Positions 7,723 through 16,227 are shown, counted from the first letter of the stretch. The stretch is DNA of 37,625 nt from CAZKRU01 sp964555235 (GCA_964555235.1 CAZKRU010000042.1:1-37625), one strand, 5' to 3'. Made by a program: numbers and translations. Notes: generated from the letters alone by a model not told the origin.

Positions 7723-8184
7723 TTAGATTTTCGGACTTTTACTTTCGGAAAGAGTTTTTAGGGTTTCACGTTCGTACAACGGAACCACTGACTCTGGTGT
7801 GTAAACAACGAAGATTGAATTTTTCTTCTCTTCAGGATCGATAATCAAATTTACAACACCCCATGTATATTCCCGTTGTCCTGATAAGTCTTTAACGATA
7901 ACGCTCTCATGAAAAGCTTCCCTCTCAGCGTCGCTCTCAGATGGAATATCATAAAATGCATGACGATGCCGCAACATCACGACTCCAAGATGACCGGAAG
8001 AGATAGAGACCCCCTCAACTTCAAACTCTCCATGATCAGAGGAATGAAATCCGAGCAAATGGCGGTGCCATTTTGGTATTTTAAACGATACTTTTTGATA
8101 AGTATCGACATCTTTCGCATGCGTCGATGGGCCAATAGCGAATCCATCCGAGAAATATAAGAAACCTGTTCGTGGATCAATCAT
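7723..8184 (-). CDS. Hypothetical protein
   Basis: The 153-residue protein is soluble in appearance, with no signal peptide, membrane helix or low-complexity stretch. It is rich in aromatic and beta-forming segments (FEVEGVSISSGHLGVVMLRHRH, NLIIDPEEKKNSIFVVY). It opens MIDPRTGFLYFSDGFAIG and ends in a charged tail. I do not recognise the family. The ATG has no clear ribosome binding site. The gene lies 54 bp after icd on the same strand, with no terminator visible between, so it may be read through from the aspC-icd operon. A small immunity-type or stand-alone protein is possible but unsupported. The composition looks like real coding sequence. Confidence 0.5.
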   Translation of the reverse strand: MIDPRTGFLYFSDGFAIGPSTHAKDVDTYQKVSFKIPKWHRHLLGFHSSDHGEFEVEGVSISSGHLGVVMLRHRHAFYDIPSESDAEREAFHESVIVKDLSGQREYTWGVVNLIIDPEEKKNSIFVVYTPESVVPLYERETLKTLSESKSPKI

Positions 8185-8238
8185 CGTTTTGATCGTATCA
8201 CAGAATCAAAAGCATCTCTTTCGCGGGTGGATCCCAAC

Positions 8239-9564
8239 TTACATATGCTGGATAATATTCTGCCCAAACTCCGAACACTTAATCTCGGTAGCAGACTCCA
8301 TCTGACGTGCGAAATCGTAGGTGACTCGTTTGGATCCGATGGCGCCGTTGATCCCTTTGATGATCAAATCAGCGGCTTCGTTCCAACCGAGGTAACGGAA
8401 CATCATTTCGCCCGAAAGCACCACCGAACCGGGGTTCACACGGTCGAGATCGGCATACTTCGGAGCGGTTCCATGGGTCGCTTCAAAAATGGCGTGGCCG
8501 GTCTTGTAATTGATATTTCCACCGGGTGCAATTCCGATGCCACCCACCTGAGCAGCAAGAGCGTCAGAGAGGTAATCTCCGTTCAGATTGAGAGTCGCAA
8601 TGACGTCGAAATCTTCGGGGCGTGTGAGAACCTGCTGAAGCGTGATATCCGCAATCGCGTCCTTCACGATGATCTTGCCGGCCTTCTGCTCGGCTTTCAT
8701 CTCAGCGTTCGCTGCTTCTTCGCCCTGAGCCTTCTTGGTCTTTTCCCACTTCGCCCACGAATAGGTCTGAGCCGCGTACTTGGTATCGGCCAATTCGTAA
8801 CTCCAATCACGAAACGCTCCTTCAGAGAATTTCATGATATTCCCCTTGTGAACGATCGTCACCGATTTGCGTTTCTGAGCAATCGCGTATTCAATTGCCG
8901 ATTCCATCAAACGTTGTGTTCCCAATTTGGAAACTGGCTTGATTCCGATTCCGACATTGATCGCCGCCTCGCCCGCACCAGCACCCGCAATATTGAGATA
9001 CCCTTGAGCCTTTTCCGCTGTTCCAAAACGAATCTTCGCAAAGTCCTTTGGGAATTCCTTGGCAATGAAGTCGAGGATCTTCTGAGCTTCGGGTGAGCCG
9101 CCTTTGTATTCAATCCCGGCGTAAATGTCTTCGGTGTTCTCGCGGAAGATCACCATCTCCACCTTGCCCGGATTTTTCACCGGAGAAGGAACCCCGGTGA
9201 ACCATTGCACGGGACGCAGGCAGACATAGAGATCGAGCATCTGTCGAAGCGCCACATTGAGGGAACTGATTCCGCCACCGACCGGCGTGGTCAAGGGACC
9301 TTTGATTCCAACGAGGTAATCCTTGAACGCCTGGACGGTTTCATCCGGAAGCCAGTTATTGAATTTCTTGAAAGCAGATTCTCCGGCGTAGACTTCTTTC
9401 CATTCGATCTTCCGTTTTCCCGCATAAGCCTTCTGCACTGCGGCATCAAAGACCGGCTGCGAGGCGCGCCAGATGTCCGGACCCGTTCCATCCCCTTGGA
9501 TAAACGGAATTGTCGGACTATCCGGAACGTTCAAACGACCATTGGAAATCGAAATCTTCGCCAT
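8239..9564 (-). CDS. icd: NADP-dependent isocitrate dehydrogenase
   Basis: The enzyme converts isocitrate to 2-oxoglutarate and CO2 in the citric acid cycle, making NADPH. At 441 residues it is slightly longer than the E. coli enzyme (416). Substrate residues are visible in SSLNVALRQ (Ser, Asn and Arg of the phospho-isocitrate loop) and in CLRPVQWF. NADP specificity is supported by APKYADL (Lys-Tyr) and by TYDFARQM, where Tyr and the Arg four residues on match the 2'-phosphate binders of E. coli. An extra charged stretch, KTKKAQGEEAANAEMKAEQ at about 255-275, accounts for most of the additional length. AAGGAG sits 6 nt before the ATG. The gene follows aspC by 17 nt and is surely co-transcribed with it, linking nitrogen transfer and 2-oxoglutarate supply. 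Confidence 0.96.
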   Translation of the reverse strand: MAKISISNGRLNVPDSPTIPFIQGDGTGPDIWRASQPVFDAAVQKAYAGKRKIEWKEVYAGESAFKKFNNWLPDETVQAFKDYLVGIKGPLTTPVGGGISSLNVALRQMLDLYVCLRPVQWFTGVPSPVKNPGKVEMVIFRENTEDIYAGIEYKGGSPEAQKILDFIAKEFPKDFAKIRFGTAEKAQGYLNIAGAGAGEAAINVGIGIKPVSKLGTQRLMESAIEYAIAQKRKSVTIVHKGNIMKFSEGAFRDWSYELADTKYAAQTYSWAKWEKTKKAQGEEAANAEMKAEQKAGKIIVKDAIADITLQQVLTRPEDFDVIATLNLNGDYLSDALAAQVGGIGIAPGGNINYKTGHAIFEATHGTAPKYADLDRVNPGSVVLSGEMMFRYLGWNEAADLIIKGINGAIGSKRVTYDFARQMESATEIKCSEFGQNIIQHM

Positions 9565-9581
9565 ACGAAACTCCTTCTTAC

Positions 9582-10745
9582 TTACAGACTTTTGACAAAT
9601 TCAGCAATCCGCTCCACGCCCTTCTCGACATTTTCCATGCTCGTTGCATAGGAAAGACGAACGGTGGCATCATCGCCAAACGCGATCCCAGGAACCATCG
9701 CCACTTTCTTCTTCTCGAGCAGGCGCTCGCAGAATTCAGAGGACTTGAGTCCGGTGCCGCTGACATTGATCAAAACATAAAACGCCCCTTCCGGACGCTG
9801 GAAGGTGATGCGAGGAATTTCCTTGAGCATCTCCATCACGCGTTTACGGCGACGATCAAATTCCTTGAGCATCTCCTGAACACACTCTTGAGGGCCTTTG
9901 TAAGCGGCCAGTGCCCCTTTTTGAGCAAAGGAGGTCATGTTCGAAGTGCTGTGGCTCTGCATGGAATCAATGGCCTTCACCACCCACTCCGGAGCGGCAA
10001 TGTAACCGAGACGCCATCCGGTCATCGCGTACGGCTTGCTGAAGCCATTCACGGTGATCGTCATATCGTAAACACTCTGGCCGAGCGACGCGATGCTGAC
10101 ATGCTTCACGCCATCATAAGTCAATTTCTCGTAAATTTCGTCGGAGAGAATCAGAATCTCCTCTTCCAAAGCAACTTCTGCCAAAGCGGCCAATTCGTTC
10201 TCGGTGTAAACCGCACCGGTCGGATTGCCCGGAGTGTTGAGAATGATCATCTTGGTCCGGGGTGACATCGCGTCGCGAAATTGATCCGGGGTAATCTTAT
10301 ATCCAGTCTCAACCGTTGTTTGAACCACGATCGGTTCTGCGCCGGCCAACTTCACCATCTCCGGATAGCTTAACCAGTAAGGGGCGGGAATAATCACTTC
10401 GTCATCAGGATCGACCAACGCCATGATTGCTTCGTAACAGGCATGTTTGCAACCAGCCGTCACAATGATTTGCGAGGGCTTATAATCCAAACCGTTTTCA
10501 GTCTTCAGCTTTTCGCTGATCGCCGCGCGCAGCTCCGGAATTCCAGAAGAGGGAGTGTATTTGGTAAATCCTGCATCCAAGGCGCCCATCGCGCTGGCCT
10601 TGATATGATCAGGGGTATCAAAGTCCGGCTCGCCGGCTCCAAAGTTAATAACATCAATTCCTTCAGCTTTCATCGCTTTCGCCTTACTATCAATAGAAAG
10701 ACTCAGAGACGGACTCAGTAGTTGGCAGCGTTGTGCAGTTTTCAT
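9582..10745 (-). CDS. aspC: Class I aspartate aminotransferase (subgroup Ib)
   Basis: This 387-residue PLP enzyme moves the amino group of aspartate to 2-oxoglutarate. Landmarks are FGAGEPDFDTP near residue 37, the NTPGNPTG loop, SDEIYEKLTYDG (Asp and Tyr contacts to PLP), the Schiff-base lysine in NGFSKPYAMTGWRLGY, and the substrate arginine in VRLSYATS near the C-terminus. The wording fits the Ib subgroup found in many bacteria, whose members can also accept prephenate or alanine-type substrates, so aspartate is the most likely substrate but not the only one. It is the first gene of a two-gene operon with icd. AAAGG precedes the ATG by about 9 nt. A 7-bp inverted repeat (10761-10787) lies just upstream. 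Confidence 0.93.
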   Translation of the reverse strand: MKTAQRCQLLSPSLSLSIDSKAKAMKAEGIDVINFGAGEPDFDTPDHIKASAMGALDAGFTKYTPSSGIPELRAAISEKLKTENGLDYKPSQIIVTAGCKHACYEAIMALVDPDDEVIIPAPYWLSYPEMVKLAGAEPIVVQTTVETGYKITPDQFRDAMSPRTKMIILNTPGNPTGAVYTENELAALAEVALEEEILILSDEIYEKLTYDGVKHVSIASLGQSVYDMTITVNGFSKPYAMTGWRLGYIAAPEWVVKAIDSMQSHSTSNMTSFAQKGALAAYKGPQECVQEMLKEFDRRRKRVMEMLKEIPRITFQRPEGAFYVLINVSGTGLKSSEFCERLLEKKKVAMVPGIAFGDDATVRLSYATSMENVEKGVERIAEFVKSL

Positions 10746-10760
10746 AACCCGAACCTTTTA

Positions 10761-10787
10761 ATGATTGTTCTGTCAGGAGGCAATCAT
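10761..10787. promoter_or_regulatory. Inverted repeat in aspC leader region
   Basis: ATGATTG (10761-10767) is inverted as CAATCAT (10781-10787) across 13 nt, ending 16 nt upstream of the aspC start. It may be a leader hairpin or an operator. No T-run follows it, so it is not a normal terminator. The rest of 10788-10938 is AT-rich promoter-like sequence between divergent genes. Confidence 0.35.
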
Positions 10788-10938
10788 TTACGAAAAAAAC
10801 TTTCGCAAACCGATTCCGCACAAACTTCCATTTCCATTCATTCGATTGAAATAACAGGGGCACTGAGCGATCCTGGAACTGTAAAATAATCGTTTTTTAT
10901 CTCTTTGCACCACGGTCAAAATTGTCTATCGTTGTGAT

Positions 10939-11580
10939 GTGTCTTTCAGTACCACCCATTCAGAAACCGGCTTTGTGCTCATTGTGGATGATTCACCGGT
11001 AAACTTAAAACTCGCCAACTCCATTCTGGTCGGTCGCGGATTCAAAACGCATCTCATTTCAAACAGCCTGGAAGTCGTTCAATGGGTCGAGCAGAACCAG
11101 CCGGATCTGATTCTTCTCGATATCATGATGCCTGATTTGGACGGACTTCAGATTTGTCGTCTTCTGAAAAAGAACCCCAAAACCGAGACGATTCCGGTGA
11201 TTTTTCTTACGGCAAAAACTGGCCCACAAAATCTCGTTGAAGGCTTTGAAGCCGGCGGCTCCGATTATCTGGGAAAGCCATTTCAAACCGAGGAACTGAT
11301 CGCCCGTGTTCGAGTCCACATTCATCTCCAACTCCTCCAACGCGAATTGAAGGTAAAAAATCAGACTCTCGAGGACTCTCTCGAGCACATTGCCAAATTA
11401 AAAAACGCCGTGCTTCGGATTTGCGCTTGGACCAAACAAGTGAATGTCGACGGCAAATGGATTCCGATTGACGAATACCTCCACGCCCACCTGGGGCTTA
11501 CCCTGACTCACGGAATGAGCGAGGAGGCCATCGAATCCTTCACGGCAGAAGAAAATCCGACTTCCAAGAAAAGGGTTTGA
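10939..11580 (+). CDS. Orphan response regulator with degenerate Cys/His tail
   Basis: Residues 12-130 are a complete receiver domain: acidic DD (17-18), phosphoacceptor Asp61 in LLDIMMPDLDG, Thr91 in FLTAK, and the Lys113-Pro in YLGKPF. A coiled-coil linker (131-155) follows. The last 50 residues, VLRICAWTKQVNVDGKWIPIDEY and then LTHGMSEEA, align by eye with the small domain at the end of many response regulators that reads LxPICxxCKxIRDxxGYW...HGICPEC. Here only the first of four cysteines (Cys162) is left, and the others are Thr165, Ser194 and Ala197. There is no DNA-binding or enzyme domain, so it probably acts by protein contact. The start is GTG with no ribosome binding site. TTGCAC and TATCGT about 16 nt apart sit directly upstream, so a leaderless message is possible. 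Confidence 0.88.
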   Translation: MSFSTTHSETGFVLIVDDSPVNLKLANSILVGRGFKTHLISNSLEVVQWVEQNQPDLILLDIMMPDLDGLQICRLLKKNPKTETIPVIFLTAKTGPQNLVEGFEAGGSDYLGKPFQTEELIARVRVHIHLQLLQRELKVKNQTLEDSLEHIAKLKNAVLRICAWTKQVNVDGKWIPIDEYLHAHLGLTLTHGMSEEAIESFTAEENPTSKKRV

Positions 11581-11632
11581 GTTTCCGCAGCGATCGTGGT
11601 TAAAGTACCCCTTCGCAGTCAAAAAGCGTTCA

Positions 11633-11719
11633 GGACAGGTGGCTGAGTGGTTAAAGGCACCTGACTCGAAATCAGGAGTAGGGGTAACTCTACCGTGGGT
11701 TCAAATCCCACCCTGTCCG
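11633..11719 (+). tRNA. tRNA-Ser (anticodon CGA)
   Basis: The cloverleaf is complete. The acceptor stem GGACAGG pairs with CCTGTCC (11712-11718) and the discriminator base is G. The anticodon stem CCTGA/TCAGG holds the loop CTCGAAA, giving anticodon CGA (reads UCG). A long variable arm, GTAGGGGTAACTCTAC, marks it as a class II tRNA, and GGTTCAAATCC is the T loop. The 3' CCA is not encoded. Confidence 0.96.
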
Positions 11720-11800
11720 CACGCTTCATCCTGACGAATCTTCCTTCTCAGAGGATATTAATTGCGGAGGAACTCCAGAACTGGAGCATTTAATGAATCG

Positions 11801-12388
11801 TCACGGTTTCGTTGACTTTTTCGCATTGGCTCGCTGATAATCATCAATCGCGTTCCGGATCATATCCCGCTTTCCCTCAAGCTTTTCAGCCACTTTGTTC
11901 CCACCAAAATATACCTCCGTCAGTAATCCGTAATAGATAATCCCGCCCTTATAAAAGGTGCCGGAATTTTTGGCTTCCATGGAACGAAACTCAACCTCTC
12001 CCATATCGATCTCTTTTTTCTCTCCAAACTCAAGATTAATCCCCTCTTTGCGGAAAGCTCCCTGAACCATGTGCAATCGCTTGGCGTCCGGTTCGTAGTT
12101 ATTTTCAACCCCAATGACATAAAGCCGAATCTCAAGCCCATTCAATGGTTCCATCGATTTGCTCTCGACTTGAGCCAGAAATCGCCGCTTCTTCACACTC
12201 TCAACCGTATTGCCCAATTTATCATCCAAATGGGCGTTCTTGTCGACCTCCTCATCTTTTTGGATTTCAATTGTGACCGGCGAATCTTCCGCGTGACTGG
12301 GAAGTAAAAAAAAGCCTCCGAATACCGCCAAAATTAACATGGCCTCCTGAAGTCGCGCCCCGAGTGTGCTCAAAATTCTTTTACGCAT
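11801..12388 (-). CDS. Hypothetical exported protein
   Basis: The 195-residue protein has a signal peptide (hydrophobic about 14-30, likely cut after SHA at 33). The mature part is highly charged, with EIQKDEEVDKNAHLDD and KKRRFLAQVESKS, then a beta-rich middle (LEIRLYVIGVENN, GTFYKGGIIYYGLLTEVYFGG) and a helical C-terminus ending AKKSTKP. I do not recognise a family. AAAGGAAA 5 nt before the ATG is one of the better ribosome binding sites in the window. It stands alone on the minus strand after the tRNA. The 81 bp between tRNA and this gene hold no other feature. A periplasmic location is inferred from the signal peptide alone. Confidence 0.72.
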   Translation of the reverse strand: MRKRILSTLGARLQEAMLILAVFGGFFLLPSHAEDSPVTIEIQKDEEVDKNAHLDDKLGNTVESVKKRRFLAQVESKSMEPLNGLEIRLYVIGVENNYEPDAKRLHMVQGAFRKEGINLEFGEKKEIDMGEVEFRSMEAKNSGTFYKGGIIYYGLLTEVYFGGNKVAEKLEGKRDMIRNAIDDYQRANAKKSTKP

Positions 12389-12544
12389 ATTTATTTCCTT
12401 TTAAGACTCAAGAAGCGCTCTGATTACTTCATTCAGTTGACTCTGACATGAGAGCGAATCAGAAGCTCATTTGCCCACCGCTTGGTAGAGCAATTATCAA
12501 TCCAATCAAGGACTTATTTGTGAAATTCTCGCGCATAAGGAATA

Positions 12545-12615
12545 CCCCCCAGCGTAGTCCGCCTACAAAAAGGCGGTGATTTCACGCAGAGAGTACAGAG
12601 CCAAGAGGGAATTCA
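12545..12615. repeat. Partial copy of the 2085-2278 repeat family
   Basis: CCCCCCAGCGTAGTCCGCC at 12545-12563 differs at three C/T positions from the right end of the element at 2085-2278 read on the minus strand. Next come a hairpin (CCGCCT 12559-12564 with AGGCGG 12571-12576) and a TTCACGCAGAGAG module like the CGCAGAG units inside that element. No opposite end is visible, so it looks like a remnant. The remainder of 12389-12675 holds nothing I can name. Confidence 0.45.
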
Positions 12616-12675
12616 CACAAGCGACAGAAGGGTTATCAATATGTAACACCGCTTCGAAGAGAGCCGCTTCGCTTC

Positions 12676-13209
12676 TCACTCTACGATTCTTTTTAGTCTC
12701 AATTTTGTAAAGAATCCCGTCGCCCCCACGAAATTGGCGCTTTGCTTGAAAGCACAGAGAATTTGGATCTTGTTCGAATCGCCGCTCTCAAAATCAATCG
12801 ATACTTTTTCCCATTCGGAATGAGACGTTTTGGAAAACCGAGGCTTAAAGCTCCCTGATGCACTAACCGACTTCACGATCAACTGGCAAAGTCCATTCTT
12901 AGAACTCCGAACCATTCCCTCAAGACGATAACGAGAATTAAATTCGATCTTAATCGTTTGGTTCACTGCTCCAGGGAGATTCCCCTCCACCGCTTCACGA
13001 GTTTCAACTTTGAGCGCCGTATCAATACCGTCCGCCGCCGCATTCGTGATCTGCGAAATAATTACCCCTCTTTCAAAGGAAGACCAATCCTGTGGCTTCC
13101 CCTCTTCCCAAAAGAAGAAATCGCTGTTTCTCACGAGGTTTTCGTCTGTTGGATCCTCGCAAAAACCTGCACCTGCAAACAAAACAAATAGAAATAGAAG
13201 TGTTTTCAT
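12676..13209 (-). CDS. Small secreted protein, CBM-like jelly roll predicted
   Basis: This 177-residue protein opens with a signal peptide (KTLLFLFVLFAGAGFC). The mature N-terminus ENLVRNSDFFFWEEGKPQDWSSF is the phrase that begins CBM4/9-type jelly rolls (unmatched N...F..W..G.P..W). Further on, RYRLEGMVRSSKNG and HSEWEKVSIDFES fit inner strands of the same fold. No catalytic residues are evident. It resembles in style, but not closely in sequence, the secreted protein at 222-818. There is no LacI-type operator upstream and no clear ribosome binding site. The Cys at 17 is not in a proper lipobox, so a lipoprotein is less likely than a soluble exported protein. Confidence 0.68.
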   Translation of the reverse strand: MKTLLFLFVLFAGAGFCEDPTDENLVRNSDFFFWEEGKPQDWSSFERGVIISQITNAAADGIDTALKVETREAVEGNLPGAVNQTIKIEFNSRYRLEGMVRSSKNGLCQLIVKSVSASGSFKPRFSKTSHSEWEKVSIDFESGDSNKIQILCAFKQSANFVGATGFFTKLRLKRIVE

Positions 13210-13344
13210 CGCTTGTTATTTTGCGGTGCTTGGAGAAAAGAAGCCGTCTGCATGATGCCATCTTCCACGAACCGCATCCATTGCCCAGTTCTTTTTTCGC
13301 CAACGCGCTACTGAATCCTTTGCTTTCTCCCTACATTCATCTGA

Positions 13345-13830
13345 CTAACACGAAAGTACCCCCTCCGCTTTCTCTCTCACTGACAATCCAAGCACTCGAG
13401 TTCCCCAAGTCAGCAGCCCCAAGAAGATTAATTTTCCGCAAAGGGGCCACATTCCTTTCAAGAGTGTCGCAATGATTGCCATCGGAACGACTCCGACTCC
13501 GGCAAGCGCAAGTCCCACGAGCAAGGCGAACCCACCCCAAAGGTTGTATGTCGTTGAAAAACTGAGCGTCCAGAGAGTGAACCCAAAGAGATACGAGACA
13601 AAGATCAACCCCCTTCCCGAAAGCGATTGAGTCCTCCGAATGAAGCTCATTGGAAACAAAACGACCACACCGATTGCCAACGCCCCCGTCGAAAGCTGAA
13701 GGAGGAAGGGACAGAGCAACTCACTCACCCAAGCGCCTCCTTTGATTAACAAAAGCCCCATTGAGAGAAGTACGGCAAAGATCAGGATCAGGACGAAGCA
13801 GCCGCCAAACGATTTAAAAACGATTTGCAT
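13345..13830 (-). CDS. Small integral membrane protein of unknown function
   Basis: The 161-residue protein has four to five hydrophobic helices (about 10-29, 42-62, 74-94, 98-124 and 133-150) with a short basic loop IRRTQSLSGRG between the second and third. No catalytic, transport or binding motif stands out. It sits upstream of the secreted protein at 12676-13209 on the same strand, 135 bp apart, so co-transcription is uncertain. It is divergent from the suf operon. The ATG has only a weak purine-rich stretch before it. The gap at 13210-13344 holds no feature. Confidence 0.6.
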   Translation of the reverse strand: MQIVFKSFGGCFVLILIFAVLLSMGLLLIKGGAWVSELLCPFLLQLSTGALAIGVVVLFPMSFIRRTQSLSGRGLIFVSYLFGFTLWTLSFSTTYNLWGGFALLVGLALAGVGVVPMAIIATLLKGMWPLCGKLIFLGLLTWGTRVLGLSVREKAEGVLSC

Positions 13831-13937
13831 CTCGGTTCTTTCTCAAGGGCAGATCCTAGGTGGATCACGATTCGTTCGACAACTGTAAAAAAGGCGCCTT
13901 CAGAGTCTGCCATCTGACGGATCGCCCTTCCCCATCG

Positions 13938-13959
13938 TGAGTCGATTACGCGAGACTCA
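13938..13959. promoter_or_regulatory. Inverted repeat upstream of sufC
   Basis: TGAGTC (13938-13943) and GACTCA (13954-13959) are inverted across 10 nt, about 80 bp before the sufC start. A perfect 10-bp palindrome AAGGCGCCTT lies at 13891-13900. Either could be an operator for suf control, but neither matches a motif I know for IscR, SufR or Fur. The rest of the 210-bp gap shows nothing definite. Confidence 0.25.
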
Positions 13960-14041
13960 GGAAGCCTCAAAAGGGAGGGTTGCAATCCGAAGAAAGTATG
14001 TTTACTTTATCCGCCCTTAACCTAAACTAGAGAAATTGCCT

Positions 14042-14797
14042 ATGAGCCTTGTGATTCGTGACTTACGTGTGAATATTGGAGACCGCGAGATCCTGAAAGG
14101 ATTGACGTTGGAAGTCGATCCCGGAAAGGTCTATGCGATCATGGGCCCCAACGGCTCCGGCAAGAGCACGCTCTCCAAGGTCATCGCCGGTCATCCGGAC
14201 TACACGGTCGTCTCAGGAGAAATTCTGCTCGATGGGGAAAATATCATGGAGATGGCCCCTGACGAGCGCGCTCGTAAAGGAATCTTTCTCGCCTTCCAAT
14301 ATCCGAGCGAAATTCCCGGCGTTACCAATGCCAATTTCCTCCGTGCCGCCGTTCAGGCACGTCTCCCCCAAGGCCAAGTCCTTGATGCGGTTGAGTTCTA
14401 CGAGACCCTTTATCAGAAAATGGATCTGCTTGAAATGAAACGCGAGTTCACCTCACGCGCGGTGAATGAAGGTTTCTCCGGTGGCGAAAAGAAGCGGAAC
14501 GAAATTCTTCAGATGGCGATGCTCAACCCGAAATATGCGGTCCTTGACGAAACCGATAGCGGTCTCGACATTGACGCGCTCCGGATTGTCTCCAACGGGG
14601 TCAACAAACTCAAGGGCCCGCACATGGGCGTCTTGGTGATCACTCACTATCAGCGTTTGCTCGATTATATCATTCCCGATGTCGTTTATGTTTTAATGAA
14701 TGGCCGGATCGTCCAGACCGGCGGCAAGGAATTGGCCCTGGAATTGGAATCAAAAGGCTACGATTGGATTAAAGAACCCGATCTCGCTGCGGTCTGA
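14042..14797 (+). CDS. sufC: SufC, Fe-S assembly ATPase
   Basis: SufC is the ATP-hydrolysing subunit of the SufBCD scaffold that builds iron-sulphur clusters in the cytosol. In this 251-residue protein the Walker A is GPNGSGKS (35-42), the ABC signature region is FSGGEKKRNEILQMA, the Walker B end is LDETDSGLD, and the switch histidine is in ITHYQRLLDY. The SufC-specific spelling FSGGEKKRNE separates it from transport ATPases. The ATG at 14042 is chosen over a TTG two codons upstream because it gives the family's usual start MSLVIRDLRV. It is the first gene of sufC-B-D-T, and sufB follows after 14 nt. Confidence 0.96.
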   Translation: MSLVIRDLRVNIGDREILKGLTLEVDPGKVYAIMGPNGSGKSTLSKVIAGHPDYTVVSGEILLDGENIMEMAPDERARKGIFLAFQYPSEIPGVTNANFLRAAVQARLPQGQVLDAVEFYETLYQKMDLLEMKREFTSRAVNEGFSGGEKKRNEILQMAMLNPKYAVLDETDSGLDIDALRIVSNGVNKLKGPHMGVLVITHYQRLLDYIIPDVVYVLMNGRIVQTGGKELALELESKGYDWIKEPDLAAV

Positions 14798-14811
14798 AAC
14801 AAGGAGTTCCC

Positions 14812-16227
14812 ATGAGCAATTCAACCCCTCCCCCGGATATCGATATCGACCGTAGTATTGGCGATTTTCATTACGATACCAATTACGAGTTCGATGCCGG
14901 AATCGGTTTAAACGAAAAAACGATCGATTACATTTGCGACGTCAAAAAGGATCCGGACTGGATTCGCGAGTTCCGCAAACAGGCCCTTCGTATCTTTGAA
15001 CAAAAACCGATGCCGACGCATTGGGCGACGAAGGATCTGGAAAATATCGTTTTTGAAAACATTCGCTACTACCTCTCGACCGGTCAGCAATCCAAACGGA
15101 CCTGGGAGGAAGTTCCTGAAGATGTCAAAAGGACCTTTGAACGGCTCGGAATTCCCGAAGCGGAACGCAAGTTTCTCGCCGGAGTCGAAGCTCAGTTTGA
15201 CAGTGAAGCCGCTTACTCAAATATCCAGAAAGCAGTCTCCGATCAGGGAGTCATTTTCATGGGAAGCACCGAAGCGCTTCACAAGCATCCGGAAATTTTC
15301 CGCAAATGGTTTGGCAAAGTCATTCCGACGACCGACAACAAATTCTCCGCCCTCAATAGTGCCGTCTTCAGCGGGGGAAGCTTCATCTACATCCCGCCCG
15401 GAGTGAAGGTGAAACATCCGCTCCAAGCCTATTTCCGAATCAACGCGCAGAACTTTGGTCAATTCGAGCGGACGCTGATCATCGCTGATGAAGGAGCCGA
15501 GGTGATGTACATGGAAGGGTGCACGGCCCCCAAGTTCGAGACTGCCACGCTTCACAGCGCCGTCGTTGAACTCGTCGCCCTCAAGGGAGCGAAGATTCAA
15601 TATGTGACGGTTCAAAATTGGAGCGCGAATGTCTTCAATCTCGTCACCAAGCGCGGTTTGGCGATGGAGGATGCCGAGATCAAGTGGATCGATTGTAATA
15701 TCGGATCCCGTCTGACGATGAAATACCCGGGCGTGATTCTCAAAGGCCGTAAAGCTCGCGGCGAAGTGCTCAGTATTGCCCTCGCCAATTCCGGTCAGCA
15801 TCAAGATACCGGCGCGAAGATGTATCACCTTGCCGATGAAACAACGAGCAACATCGTGGCGAAGAGTATCGGGATCGGCTCCGGTCGCTCCAGCTACCGC
15901 GGCATGGTCCATATTCCAAAGCATCTCAAAGGGTGCAAGAATAACACCGAGTGCGATGCACTTTTAATCAACACGACCTCTCGCACGGATACCTATCCGG
16001 CCATTCAGGTCCGTGGAAATCAGAACTCCGTTCAGCATGAAGCAAGCGTCAGCAAGGTCAGCGCCGAACAGATTTTCTACATGCAGCAGCGCGGATTGAC
16101 CGAAGGTCAGGCAATGAGTTTGAGCGTGAACGGATTCGTCAACGATCTTGTACGCCAATTCCCTCTCGAATACAGCGTCGAGCTCAAACGATTAATTGAT
16201 ATGGAGATGGAAGGGTCCGTCGGTTAA
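14812..16227 (+). CDS. sufB: SufB, Fe-S cluster scaffold protein
   Basis: SufB forms the cluster-building scaffold with SufC and SufD. At 471 residues the protein has the family's normal size. GCTAPKFETATLHSAVVELVA (237-257 region) belongs to the beta-helix core. Cys381 in ECDALLI and Glu410 in QHEASVSK sit 29 residues apart, exactly as Cys405 and Glu434 of E. coli SufB, the residues needed for cluster formation. AAGGAG lies before the ATG. It is flanked by sufC and sufD in one transcript. Nothing is missing or odd. Confidence 0.97.
   Translation: MSNSTPPPDIDIDRSIGDFHYDTNYEFDAGIGLNEKTIDYICDVKKDPDWIREFRKQALRIFEQKPMPTHWATKDLENIVFENIRYYLSTGQQSKRTWEEVPEDVKRTFERLGIPEAERKFLAGVEAQFDSEAAYSNIQKAVSDQGVIFMGSTEALHKHPEIFRKWFGKVIPTTDNKFSALNSAVFSGGSFIYIPPGVKVKHPLQAYFRINAQNFGQFERTLIIADEGAEVMYMEGCTAPKFETATLHSAVVELVALKGAKIQYVTVQNWSANVFNLVTKRGLAMEDAEIKWIDCNIGSRLTMKYPGVILKGRKARGEVLSIALANSGQHQDTGAKMYHLADETTSNIVAKSIGIGSGRSSYRGMVHIPKHLKGCKNNTECDALLINTTSRTDTYPAIQVRGNQNSVQHEASVSKVSAEQIFYMQQRGLTEGQAMSLSVNGFVNDLVRQFPLEYSVELKRLIDMEMEGSVG

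Noticed and set aside
8227..10265. Long plus-strand open frames opposite icd and aspC (289 and 251 residues).
   Set aside because: Both are antisense to conserved enzymes in the opposite strand and have no recognisable domains; they arise from codon bias.
13788..13985. 65-residue minus-strand frame upstream of the membrane protein gene.
   Set aside because: No ribosome binding site or recognisable content; it overlaps the start of the real gene in another frame.
15217..15924. 235-residue minus-strand frame inside sufB.
   Set aside because: It is wholly antisense to sufB and has no motif or ribosome binding site.
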